Notes under the pieces: model-generated
Databases searched by the model: none
Seen by the model: the letters and a program-made list of their open reading frames with translations, nothing else
What the model was told of the DNA's origin: nothing
Assembly (NCBI GenBank): GCA_964504305.1
Contig: CAZDEB010000001.1
Coordinates: forward strand, 310,001-374,000
DNA length: 64,000 nucleotides
From: UBA11606 sp964504305
GTDB taxonomy: Bacteria; Actinomycetota; Acidimicrobiia; Acidimicrobiales; Aldehydirespiratoraceae
Reading direction: 5' to 3'
In this document: one piece after another, positions 24,910 through 33,641 of the stretch
How the letters are laid out: every line of letters begins with the position of its first letter
Position numbering within the stretch: the first letter of the stretch is position 1
Translations under genes and position numbers: made by a program

Positions 24910-26259
24910 CTACAGCGTGTCGAGGATGGCTTGGAGACCTTCGATGGTGGTGCGCGGGTTGATGATGCAGAACCGCAGGGCGGGGGCGTCATCGACGGTA
25001 GTTGGCGTGACGAATGCCTGGCCCGATTCGCGTAGGCGAGTGCTCCAGCGCTCGTAGTCGTCGATTTTCCAGCCGCGCCGGCGAAACGCCACGGTTGACA
25101 GTTGGGGAGGGCAGATCAGTTCGAGATTCGGATTGGCCTCGATGCGTTGGGCGATCTCGGCGCTGACCGACAGGGTGTGTTCGATCGCCGTTTCGTAAGC
25201 CTCGGTCCCGTAAGTGGCGAGCGAGAACCACAACGGAAGTCCTCTGGCCCGTCGGCTGAGGATGTGGGCGTAGTCGCTCGGGTTCCATTCGTCGCGGCTG
25301 TTGATCGGATCGAGGTAAGCAGCGTGTTGAGTATGAGCAGCCCGTCCCTGTTCGGGGTTGCGGTACAGCAACGCAGCACAGTCGAACGGGGCAAACAGCC
25401 ATTTGTGGGGATCGACGATGAACGAGTCGGCGTTTTCGATCCCGGCGAACAGCGGCCGGTGTGACTTGGCTGCGAGCGCCGCGCCGCCGTAGGCGCCATC
25501 GACATGAAACCAGATTCCTCGTTCTCGACAGGCCTCGCTTATAGACGCGAGATCGTCGACGATCCCCAGGTTTGTGGTCCCGCTGGTCGCAACCACCGCA
25601 CACGCGGCAGTGTTCTCGGGCAGCGAGTCGAGCGCAGCCCTAACGGCATCGCCGGTAAGGCGTCGGTGCTCGTCGACCGGCGCCAGGATCGCATCCACAT
25701 CCATCACCGCGGCCGCCGACTCGATGGACGAATGAGCCGAAACTGCTCCGATGATCGCCCAACGTTGGGGCTGCACATCGCGTGCTAGCCGGGCGCTATG
25801 GCGGGCTGCCACCAGGGCGCTCAGGTTGGCCGAGGTCCCGCCGGACACGAATACGCCTCCTGCCCCAGCGGGAAGTCCGGCTAGGTCGGCGATCCAGCGC
25901 AGTGTCTCGTTTTCGGCGTGCACCGCGCCAGCCCCTTCGAGCCAAGTGCCTCCAAAGAGCGAGGACGCGCCTACTACGACATCGAACAGCGCGGCCGCCT
26001 CGGTGGGCGCGGCGGGTACGAAGGACAAGAATCGGGGATGATCATTGGAGATGCAGGCGGGCGCCAACTCGTCGGCGAACAATTCGAGGGCCCGTGCCCC
26101 TCCGAGACCTTCGGGCGTGATGGTGGGTCCGACCGCGGCCTGTAGCTCTTCGGGAGTTCGGGGACCGTCGAGAGGAGGCGGGTCGAGGCGTACCCGGTTG
26201 AGCGCATACCGAAAGACGTTCCAAGCCAACTCGTCGGTCGCATCGTCGTAATGGTGCAT
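24910..26259 (-). CDS. PLP-dependent amino acid decarboxylase
   Basis: This 449-residue group II decarboxylase (aromatic-L-amino-acid/glutamate decarboxylase fold) shows GGVFVSGGTSANLSALVAAR for phosphate binding, HVDGAYGGAA with the PLP-contacting Asp, and SFIVDPHKWLF with the Schiff-base Lys. The ATG at 26259 begins MHHYDDATDELAWNVF; a TTG at 26283 is less likely. It would decarboxylate an aromatic or related amino acid, but the substrate is not clear. It is divergent from the flavoenzyme gene, and the gap carries a 58-bp palindrome. Confidence 0.88.
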   Translation of the reverse strand: MHHYDDATDELAWNVFRYALNRVRLDPPPLDGPRTPEELQAAVGPTITPEGLGGARALELFADELAPACISNDHPRFLSFVPAAPTEAAALFDVVVGASSLFGGTWLEGAGAVHAENETLRWIADLAGLPAGAGGVFVSGGTSANLSALVAARHSARLARDVQPQRWAIIGAVSAHSSIESAAAVMDVDAILAPVDEHRRLTGDAVRAALDSLPENTAACAVVATSGTTNLGIVDDLASISEACRERGIWFHVDGAYGGAALAAKSHRPLFAGIENADSFIVDPHKWLFAPFDCAALLYRNPEQGRAAHTQHAAYLDPINSRDEWNPSDYAHILSRRARGLPLWFSLATYGTEAYETAIEHTLSVSAEIAQRIEANPNLELICPPQLSTVAFRRRGWKIDDYERWSTRLRESGQAFVTPTTVDDAPALRFCIINPRTTIEGLQAILDTL

Positions 26260-26293
26260 CGCCGCCAGTATCGCCGACCCCAACCCCCTCGAT

Positions 26294-26351
26294 GTTGGAT
26301 TTGTGCACCGTTCTCGGCGCTATAGCGCCGGAATCGGTGCACAAATCCAAC
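26294..26351. repeat. 58-bp palindrome, copy 1
   Basis: Arms GTTGGATTTGTGCACCG and CGGTGCACAAATCCAAC surround TTCT, an inner palindrome CGGCGCTATAGCGCCG and GAAT. An identical copy in the same orientation lies at 29109-29166. This copy sits between divergent genes and has no U-tract, so it is not a simple terminator. Confidence 0.9.
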
Positions 26352-26363
26352 TACCGTCTGGGG

Positions 26364-28310
26364 GTGAAGCTGCTTTCGCCCGTGCAGGTTGGGCCGGTAA
26401 CTGTGCGTAATCGGATCGTGTCGTCTGGGCACGCGACCCGACTGGCTGACAATCAGCAGGCGAGCGAACGCTTCATTGCGTATCACCGCGCTCGTGCCGC
26501 CGGTGGCGTCGGGCTGATAATCACCGAGGCATCCATGATTACCGTGGAAGGGGCTTATTCTGCCGCCCAATTGGTGAATGTCGACGACAGCATCATCCCT
26601 TCGTTTCGTGCTCTGACTTCGGCATTGCACCAAGAGGGCGCGTCTGTCTTTGGCCAACTGTTGCACCTCGGACTTGATCAGTCGATGGACGCCGACGGCT
26701 TGCGAGTAGCCGCGCCCGGACCGGTCGCCGAACCATCGGAGCGTTACCACACAGCCGGCCGGGCGATGACAAGCGCCAACATTGCCGACACCATTGAGGC
26801 GTTTGGCGATGGTGCCGAGCGGATGCGCCGGGGAGGCTACGACGGTGTCGAGATCGCGGCGAGTCACGGCTATCTGATCGCCCAGTTCCTTTCGCCTCTG
26901 ATCAACACCCGCTGCGACGAGTACGGCGGTTCGTTCGACAATCGGCTGCGGTTGCTGCGCGAAATCCTTACCGAAGTCCGCGGGCGAATCGGATCGGCGC
27001 TCGCACTCGGCATCCGAATCTCGTCCGACGAGATGACTACGGACGGTCTCGGGCCCGATGATGTCGTTGGAATCTGCCAGGCCGTGGGTACGGAAGGTCT
27101 TGTCGACTACTTCAACGTTGCGGTTGGATCATCACGCCAGATCGCCGCGGCGGTGCACATCGTGTCACCGATGAGCACCGACATGGCCCTATCGGTGCCC
27201 GTCGCGGCGAGGATCAAGGAGACCGTCACCCAGCCGGTCATTGCCGTCGGCCGAATCAACACCGCCCGCCAAGCCGAGACCATTCTTGTTGATGGACTCG
27301 CCGACCTGTGTGGCATGACTCGAGCGCTGATTTGTGATCCGGAGATGCCGAACAAGGTCATCGCCGACAGTCTTGACGACGTTCGAGTGTGCATTGCCTG
27401 CAATCAAGCCTGCATCGACCGGTTTCATCGGGGGCATGGCATCTCCTGTATCCAGCATCCCGAGACTGGGCGCGAGGGTTCTTACGGCGTGACGATTGCA
27501 GCGCGTTCGCGTAAGCGGATTGTTGTTGTTGGCGGTGGACCCGGCGGCATGAAGGCCGCGGCCGTCGCCGCGGCGCGAGGTCACGAGGTCACGTTGTTTG
27601 AGAAGGGCGGCCGTCTCGGCGGGCAGGTTTTGCTAGGCGAATTGTTGCCTCGGCGCAGCGAATTCGGCGGCATTGTCGAGAACTTCTCTGGCGAAATGCG
27701 TCGCGCTGGGGTCAACGTCGAGACTGCAGTGGCTGTCGACCGAGCGATGATAGAAGAGCTGGCGCCCGATGCGGTGATCGTGGCGACCGGTGCCACCTCT
27801 AGGCGCTCCGACGTTGGCGAGGTTGCCGACGCTCACCTGGTCGACGCATGGGACTGCCTGAGAGATGTGGAGCGGATCGGGAAGCGGGTGTTGATAGCCG
27901 ATTGGCGCTGCGATTGGATAGGGATTGGTCTGGCCGAGAAACTGGCAGAGGCTCGTCATGAGGTGACGCTCGCGTCGACCGGCCACGTAGCAGGCGAAAC
28001 GATCCCTCGATACGTACGTGACCATTCTCTGGGTGAGTTGCATCGGCTTGGTGTTCGCCTCGAACCTCTGGTGCGGTTCTTTGGGGCCGATAACGACACC
28101 GTTTACCTTCAGCACATGGCGAGCGGCCTGCCGGTGATCGTCGAGAATATCGACACCGTTGTGATGGTCCGAGGTCATGTATCGAATAACTCCCTCACCC
28201 ACGAACTCGTCGGGTTTGGTGGGGAGGTGTTCTCCATCGGGGACTGTGTCGCGCCGCGCACGGTTGAAGAAGCGGTTTTCGAGGGACTGAAAGTGGGGTC
28301 AACGCTGTGA
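26364..28310 (+). CDS. Trimethylamine-dehydrogenase-like FMN/Fe-S/FAD oxidoreductase
   Basis: The GTG at 26364 gives 648 residues. The N-terminal old-yellow-enzyme barrel (SPVQVGPVTVRNRIV; ASHGYLIAQFLSPLINTR) is followed by a 4Fe-4S motif CIACNQACID with a further Cys in GISCIQHP, then a FAD/NAD-type Rossmann domain (IVVVGGGPGGMKAAAVAAARG). This is the layout of trimethylamine/dimethylamine dehydrogenase, dienoyl-CoA reductase and N-methylproline demethylase. With a dioxygenase directly downstream (GTGA overlap), oxidative demethylation of a methylated amine or betaine is a reasonable inference. Confidence 0.87.
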   Translation: MKLLSPVQVGPVTVRNRIVSSGHATRLADNQQASERFIAYHRARAAGGVGLIITEASMITVEGAYSAAQLVNVDDSIIPSFRALTSALHQEGASVFGQLLHLGLDQSMDADGLRVAAPGPVAEPSERYHTAGRAMTSANIADTIEAFGDGAERMRRGGYDGVEIAASHGYLIAQFLSPLINTRCDEYGGSFDNRLRLLREILTEVRGRIGSALALGIRISSDEMTTDGLGPDDVVGICQAVGTEGLVDYFNVAVGSSRQIAAAVHIVSPMSTDMALSVPVAARIKETVTQPVIAVGRINTARQAETILVDGLADLCGMTRALICDPEMPNKVIADSLDDVRVCIACNQACIDRFHRGHGISCIQHPETGREGSYGVTIAARSRKRIVVVGGGPGGMKAAAVAAARGHEVTLFEKGGRLGGQVLLGELLPRRSEFGGIVENFSGEMRRAGVNVETAVAVDRAMIEELAPDAVIVATGATSRRSDVGEVADAHLVDAWDCLRDVERIGKRVLIADWRCDWIGIGLAEKLAEARHEVTLASTGHVAGETIPRYVRDHSLGELHRLGVRLEPLVRFFGADNDTVYLQHMASGLPVIVENIDTVVMVRGHVSNNSLTHELVGFGGEVFSIGDCVAPRTVEEAVFEGLKVGSTL

Positions 28311-29089
28311 ACGATTGGACTATCACCAAGCTGTCGCCTTCTCTGGGGGCGCGACTAGACGGTTTCGATGCGAGAACCGCGACGGACCTTGACCTCGACC
28401 GCCTTGCTGATCTCCTCGATGAGCACCTTGTGTTGGCGATTCCAAAGCAGCAGCTGTCGATTGAGGACCACATTCGGATAGGCCGGCACTTCGGCGAACC
28501 GCTGATTCATCCGTACCTAACCGCGATCCCGGAACATCCGGCGATTCTGCAGGTGTTGAAAGAACCCGACGATGTCACGACGTTCGGCGGCGAGTTGTGG
28601 CACTGCGACATTTCGTTCATCGACCCTCCGGCCGCGGTGTCGGTGCTGCACGGCATCGAGGTCCCTTCGCTGGGCGGCGACACTTTGTTCGCCAACCAAT
28701 TTGAGGCCTACGACCGGTTGAGCGAGCCGATGAAGGCATTCCTCGAACCTCTCACCGCGACACACGTGTACCCGGGGAGGGTTGAGGGACCCTCGAGCTC
28801 CGCAGTTCATCCGGTCATCCGGGTGCATCCCCGGAGTGCGCGCAAGTCGCTGTTTGTCAATCCCGCATTCGTCGACCGCATCAACGAGTTGGATAAGGGA
28901 GAAAGCGACGCGCTGCTTTCGTATCTGTATTCACACCAGACGAGACCCGAGTTCCAAGCTCGCGTCTCGTGGTCACCGGGGCAGGTGGTGATTTGGGACA
29001 ACCGGTCAACTCAGCACTACGCGATGAATGACTATCACGGTTTCCGCCGCCGACTGCAGCGTGTGACTTCGATGGAGGTCGAGCCCTAG
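28307..29089 (+). CDS. TauD/TfdA-family Fe(II)/2-oxoglutarate dioxygenase
   Basis: The 260-residue protein has the metal facial triad: WHCDISF (H-x-D) and a distal His in STQHYAMNDY, with a 2-oxoglutarate-binding Arg in the FRRRLQR end region. Family members hydroxylate taurine, alkyl sulfates, carnitine-related compounds or chlorophenoxyacetates. The GTG start overlaps the flavoenzyme stop, so the two enzymes are coupled and probably act in one catabolic route. Confidence 0.88.
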   Translation: MNDWTITKLSPSLGARLDGFDARTATDLDLDRLADLLDEHLVLAIPKQQLSIEDHIRIGRHFGEPLIHPYLTAIPEHPAILQVLKEPDDVTTFGGELWHCDISFIDPPAAVSVLHGIEVPSLGGDTLFANQFEAYDRLSEPMKAFLEPLTATHVYPGRVEGPSSSAVHPVIRVHPRSARKSLFVNPAFVDRINELDKGESDALLSYLYSHQTRPEFQARVSWSPGQVVIWDNRSTQHYAMNDYHGFRRRLQRVTSMEVEP

Positions 29090-29108
29090 CCCGCCCCGCC
29101 CGGCTGTA

Positions 29109-29166
29109 GTTGGATTTGTGCACCGTTCTCGGCGCTATAGCGCCGGAATCGGTGCACAAATCCAAC
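29109..29166. repeat. 58-bp palindrome, copy 2
   Basis: This copy is identical over 58 bases and in the same orientation as 26294-26351. It lies 19 bases after the dioxygenase stop. The pair brackets the flavoenzyme/dioxygenase unit. Confidence 0.9.
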
Positions 29167-29250
29167 GGGTTTGCGTGAGGGGGACGGTCTAACGCAAGCT
29201 GGCGACGGTGCGATCCGGATACGGAGCCGAAAAGTTGGCCATTGGCTAGA

Positions 29251-29290
29251 TAGTCAAAGCCTTGACTAGTTGGGTTCAGCTTTCTAGATT
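29251..29290 (+). promoter_or_regulatory. Promoter and operator of acyl-CoA ligase/liv operon
   Basis: TTGACT (29262-29267) and TAGATT (29285-29290) are separated by 17 bases. The -35 overlaps a perfect inverted repeat TAGTCAA-AGCC-TTGACTA (29251-29268), a likely repressor site. Transcription would start about 30 bases before the ligase ATG. Confidence 0.65.
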
Positions 29291-29323
29291 GCACCGGGCC
29301 TGACGGAGAACCTGGGGGAGTTG

Positions 29324-31192
29324 ATGGCAACCACGCTGCAAGACAAGCCGAGCGCGGCGGTGGGAGCAACCACCGTTGCATCGCTGGCGAGAGAGTGGGC
29401 GCGGCGGGCACCGGGCCAGATCGCGATGCGTGAAAAGGACTTCGGCATCTGGCAGCAGTACACGTGGGCACAAACATGGGACCTGATCGAGACCGCGGCT
29501 CACGCCTTGCTAGCACTCGGCATCGATCCGGGCGACCGTGTGGCGATCCACTCCGAAGATCGTCCCGAATGGGTGATACTCGATCTGGCTACCGTCGCGA
29601 TTCGCGGAATTACGGTTGGTCTTTACCCCACCAACCCGATGGCCGAGGTCGAGTACCTGGTCGGCAACTGTTCGCCGTCGGTGTTCTTCGCCGAGGACCA
29701 AGAACAGGCCGACAAGATTCTCGAGATCGACCCCGATATCGGATCTCGAGTTCGCCACATCATCTACACCGAGCCCCGCGGGTTCGGTGATTACGACGAC
29801 TCGCGTTTGCTGTCCTGGGACGATTTCCTCGACGCGGGCCGAGCCCACCGTGAGGCCAACTCCAATGCGGTTGCGGCTCGGATGGCCGAGGCCGAACCCG
29901 ACGACATCATGACGCTGGTTTACACGTCCGGGACGACGGGTCCCCCCAAAGGCGCGATGTTGTCGAACTCCAATGCGGCTTACGCGATGACCAAGATCAT
30001 CGATGAGCCGACGCGGGTGCCGGACGGCAAAGCACCAGGTCCCGATGACTTGATCGTCACTTACCTCCCGCTGTGTCACGTCGCCGAGCGAATCTTTTCA
30101 ACCTGGACACTCGTTAGCGCTGGTCCGTCGCTCAACTTTGCCGAATCAGTCGACACGGTCACCATGAATCTGCGGGAGATCCAGCCGACCATTTTCTTCG
30201 CGGTCCCTCGGATTTGGGAACGGCTACATGCGAGCGTGTTCATTCGGGGTTCCGATGCCACCGCGTTCAAAACGATTTTCTTCAAGTTGGGTATGTCGCT
30301 CGCGTCAAAAATCGGAAAACAAAAGGTTGCCAACGGTGGCAACCACACCATCACGAGCCGGTTTCTGTACGCACTTGGTCAGCCTCTGGTGTTCAGGGCC
30401 ATGAAGGAGCGGCTCGGTCTTCGGCGGTGTCGTTACGCGGCGTCGGGCGCGGCGGCGATTGCGCCCGAAGTACTCGAATTCTTCATCGGGATAGGCGTAC
30501 CGGTTTTCGAGCTGTACGGGATGACCGAGAATTCTGCGGTGGCAACCTGCAACTTTGCGGGCCGTATGAAGCTCGGGACGGTCGGCGAGCCTTATTCCGA
30601 CATTGGGTTGCGGCTCAACGACGACACGAACGAGATTCAAACCAAACACCCGGGGGTGTTTCAGGGCTACTGGAACATGCCAGAGAAGACGGCTGAAACT
30701 TTCACCGAAGATGGGTGGTTGCGTACCGGTGACGTGGGCGAATGGGTCGACGGAACTCATGTGAAGATTGTCGATCGCATGAAGGACATCATCATCACGT
30801 CGGGCGGCAAGAACATTTCGCCTTCCGAAATCGAGAACTCGCTCAAGACGTCGATTTATGTGAAAGAGGCGATGGTGATTGGCGACAAGCGCAAGTTCTT
30901 GTCGGCTTTGATCGGGATCGAATTCGACACGGTGGGCGACTGGGCGCTACGAAAGAATATTCCTTACACGACCTATCGCGATTTGTCCGAAAAACAAGAG
31001 GTAATCGATTTGATCCAGAGCGTGGTCAACGAGACAAACGAGAAGTTTGCTCGGGTCGAGAACGTTCGTGAGTTTCGTATGATCCCCAAAGAGCTGGATC
31101 ACGAGGATGGCGAGTTGACCGCCACCCAGAAGCTGAAGCGGACGGCGATGGTCGATATGTTCGGCGAACTCGTGGAGTCGATGTACCGATGA
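29324..31192 (+). CDS. AMP-forming acyl-CoA ligase (long-chain/aryl type)
   Basis: The ATG at 29324 follows GGGGGAG and gives 622 residues. Adenylate-forming motifs are present: LVYTSGTTGPPKGAM (A3), VFELYGMTENSAV (A5), DGWLRTGDVGEW (A7) and the hinge IVDRMKDIIITSGGKNISP (A8). This is the long-chain FACS/FadD15-like class. It is the first gene of an operon with a complete branched-chain-type ABC transporter (ATGA overlap with the permease), a pairing often seen with uptake of aromatic or fatty acids, so it may activate the imported acid. Confidence 0.9.
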   Translation: MATTLQDKPSAAVGATTVASLAREWARRAPGQIAMREKDFGIWQQYTWAQTWDLIETAAHALLALGIDPGDRVAIHSEDRPEWVILDLATVAIRGITVGLYPTNPMAEVEYLVGNCSPSVFFAEDQEQADKILEIDPDIGSRVRHIIYTEPRGFGDYDDSRLLSWDDFLDAGRAHREANSNAVAARMAEAEPDDIMTLVYTSGTTGPPKGAMLSNSNAAYAMTKIIDEPTRVPDGKAPGPDDLIVTYLPLCHVAERIFSTWTLVSAGPSLNFAESVDTVTMNLREIQPTIFFAVPRIWERLHASVFIRGSDATAFKTIFFKLGMSLASKIGKQKVANGGNHTITSRFLYALGQPLVFRAMKERLGLRRCRYAASGAAAIAPEVLEFFIGIGVPVFELYGMTENSAVATCNFAGRMKLGTVGEPYSDIGLRLNDDTNEIQTKHPGVFQGYWNMPEKTAETFTEDGWLRTGDVGEWVDGTHVKIVDRMKDIIITSGGKNISPSEIENSLKTSIYVKEAMVIGDKRKFLSALIGIEFDTVGDWALRKNIPYTTYRDLSEKQEVIDLIQSVVNETNEKFARVENVREFRMIPKELDHEDGELTATQKLKRTAMVDMFGELVESMYR

Positions 31193-32265
31193 GCGACTCG
31201 ATTCCTGAGTTCTTGGCGAACGTCCGCCGAAGCCCGGCGCTGATGTTCATTTCGGGTTTGTTGCTGGTGCTGGTCCCGTTCTTGTTTCTGCAGTTGGCCA
31301 ACGACCCAGCAGTGTTCTTCCAGACGCTGATGAAGGCTCTCGGGCTGGGATCGGTTTACGCGATCGTTGCTCTTGGTTTCGTGTTGATCTTCAAGGCAAC
31401 CCAGACCGTGAACTTTGCTCAGGGCGCGTTGGCAGTGTCGGGGGCGCTGTTTTTGTCGTTTCTGGTCGCCGACGATCACATCCCATTCACCACGATCAAC
31501 AATCCGCTCAACGATGTGCCCGGACCGCACTGGTTCACTTGGGCTCTCAGCCTTTGCGTGGCGATGGTTTTTGCCGCGGCCTTGGGCCTCATTATCGAGC
31601 GACTCACTATTCGTCCGATGATTGGTCAGCCGCTGTTTTCGGTGGCGGTAATCACCTTGGGTCTCGAGATTGTGCTTCGGGTGTTCAATAACGACACCAC
31701 CAAGACCGAGTTCCGCAACCTCAACGTGCCTTGGGGCCTCGGCGGGTTCAAGGTCGGCGGGGCGTTAATCAACTGGAGCATCATCGCGGCGATGGCTACC
31801 GCAGTAATCGCCTTCGTGGCGGTCTACTTTTTCTATCGCTCCCGCACCGGTATCGCGATGAGGGCGGTGGCGTTTGATCAAGAAGCGGCGATGGCCCAAG
31901 GCATCAATGTTGGTCGAGTGTTCGCGATTGCGTGGGCGGCCGGTGCAGTGTTGGCGATGATTGGCGGGATCTTCGCAACTCAACCGCCGGTGAAGCAGAC
32001 GATCGCTATCGAACCCGACACCGCCAATATTGCTTTCCGGGCTCTCCCTGCGGTGATCCTTGGCGGGCTCGATTCGGCTACTGGTGCGTTGATCGGCGGA
32101 CTCATTGTTGGGCTGGCCGAGATCTTTGCTGGTCAGTACGCGGCCGATCTCACCCCGCAGTTGGGCGCCGGATATCCGGTGATCGTGCCTTACGTCGTGA
32201 TGATGATCGGGTTGCTCGTAAGGCCGTACGGCTTGTTCGGCACTCCAGAAATCCGTCGGGTCTGA
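31189..32265 (+). CDS. livH: LivH-type ABC transporter permease
   Basis: The 358-residue membrane protein has the branched-chain amino acid permease pattern: LGLGSVYAIVALGFVLIFKAT, VNFAQGALA, a central RSRTGIAMRAVAFDQEAAMAQGI coupling loop and a glycine-rich end (PAVILGGLDSATGALIGG). It forms the inner-membrane channel with the next gene product. It overlaps the ligase gene by four bases. Its substrate may be an aromatic or carboxylic acid, given the ligase and the paa operon downstream. Confidence 0.9.
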   Translation: MSDSIPEFLANVRRSPALMFISGLLLVLVPFLFLQLANDPAVFFQTLMKALGLGSVYAIVALGFVLIFKATQTVNFAQGALAVSGALFLSFLVADDHIPFTTINNPLNDVPGPHWFTWALSLCVAMVFAAALGLIIERLTIRPMIGQPLFSVAVITLGLEIVLRVFNNDTTKTEFRNLNVPWGLGGFKVGGALINWSIIAAMATAVIAFVAVYFFYRSRTGIAMRAVAFDQEAAMAQGINVGRVFAIAWAAGAVLAMIGGIFATQPPVKQTIAIEPDTANIAFRALPAVILGGLDSATGALIGGLIVGLAEIFAGQYAADLTPQLGAGYPVIVPYVVMMIGLLVRPYGLFGTPEIRRV

Positions 32266-32276
32266 GAGGAGGAACG

Positions 32277-33569
32277 ATGTATAAGCGCCCAAATCTTTAC
32301 ACCTCCTACGAGGCCGAAACCCAGATTTTGCCAACCTGGACCCAAAAGGTCCTTATGGCGTTGTTCGTGCTGTCGTTGTTTTTGTTGCCGTTCCAGATCC
32401 CCGTTTTCAACGACGACATTCCCGGTCTGAGTTGGCTCCCGATCATCGGTGACGGCATGCCGCTGTTCCGGTTCCTCGGCGATGGCGACTGGATCCGTTC
32501 GACCACAACGGTGCTCATGTTGGTGGTTGCGGCTCTCGGTCTCAACTTGCTCAGCGGTGTCGCCGGCCAGGTCTCGCTCGGCCATGCCTTCTTCATGGGG
32601 GTCGGGGCGGTTACGGCGACGTATCTCGGCGCCGAATCGGGCTCACAGACATGGGGCCATAGCCTGCCGATTTGGATCTGGCTTCCTGGCGCCGGAATCG
32701 CCGCGGCATTGGTCGGAATGCTTGTTTCGCCGGTGGCGGTGCGGCTTCGTGGCCTTTATCTCGCCATCGTGACGCTGGGTTTGGTGTTTGTTGGCGTTCA
32801 TATGGGCAACACGACTTGGGGCCGCAAGATGGCCGGTCCTCCGGCGCTGGGTCGCAAGGCCCCAAAGCTCGACATCCGGCTCTGGAAGGAAGAGACCCCG
32901 CTCATCGACATCTCTCATGATGGTCATTGGTTGTGGTTCGACGTCACCGATAACCAAAAGCGCTACTTCATGTACCTGATTATTGCCATTGGGTTCACGC
33001 TGTTGGCCAAGAACATCGTGCGGAGTCGGACCGGGCGGGCTTTGCAGGCGATCCGCGATCGCGATATTGCTGCTGAGGTAATGGGCATCGCCGAGTTCCG
33101 CTACAAGGTCGTTGCTTTTGCCATCTCTTCGTTCTTTGCCGGCATTGCTGGCGCGTTATTTGTCGGGCTGTCCGGCCAGGTTCTTGCCACCGATTTCGGT
33201 CTGTTCTTGTCGGTTGAGTTCATCGCCATCTTGTTGATCGGCGGTGCCGGCACGACGTCGGGCGCCCTTATCGGCACTTTCTTTGTGGTGATGATCCCTC
33301 ACTTTGTCGAGGAGTTCACGGTGTGGCTGGGCAAACAAGAGTCGGGCCTGACGGGTACGTTCAGCGACGCGATCCTCACCAGCGGCGGCGATCAGGGGAT
33401 CATCAACACCAGCACGGTTACTCCGGGCTGGACTTTGTCGGTGTTTGACTGGAACATTGTCTTGTTTGGCGTGCTCATCATCGCCTTTTTGATCTTTGAA
33501 CCTTTGGGCCTTTATGGCGTTTGGGTTCGTACCCGCAATTACTGGAAACGTTGGCCGTTCAGTTACTGA
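32277..33569 (+). CDS. livM: LivM-type ABC transporter permease
   Basis: The ATG at 32277 is preceded by AGGAGG. The 430-residue protein starts with a cytoplasmic segment and continues with LSGVAGQVSLGHAFFMGVGA, RLRGLYLAIVTLGLVFV, the coupling loop RSRTGRALQAIRDRDIAAEVMGI and LLIGGAGTTSGALIG, all LivM signatures. A non-typical insert of about 70 residues follows the third helix region (GRKAPKLDIRLWKEETP). It partners LivH. Confidence 0.9.
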   Translation: MYKRPNLYTSYEAETQILPTWTQKVLMALFVLSLFLLPFQIPVFNDDIPGLSWLPIIGDGMPLFRFLGDGDWIRSTTTVLMLVVAALGLNLLSGVAGQVSLGHAFFMGVGAVTATYLGAESGSQTWGHSLPIWIWLPGAGIAAALVGMLVSPVAVRLRGLYLAIVTLGLVFVGVHMGNTTWGRKMAGPPALGRKAPKLDIRLWKEETPLIDISHDGHWLWFDVTDNQKRYFMYLIIAIGFTLLAKNIVRSRTGRALQAIRDRDIAAEVMGIAEFRYKVVAFAISSFFAGIAGALFVGLSGQVLATDFGLFLSVEFIAILLIGGAGTTSGALIGTFFVVMIPHFVEEFTVWLGKQESGLTGTFSDAILTSGGDQGIINTSTVTPGWTLSVFDWNIVLFGVLIIAFLIFEPLGLYGVWVRTRNYWKRWPFSY

Positions 33570-33641
33570 ACCGTCAATCCAAAAGCTCTTGGACTCAGAT
33601 GGGTCCTCGAAACCAACAAACCCCACACTGGAGGGAAACAA

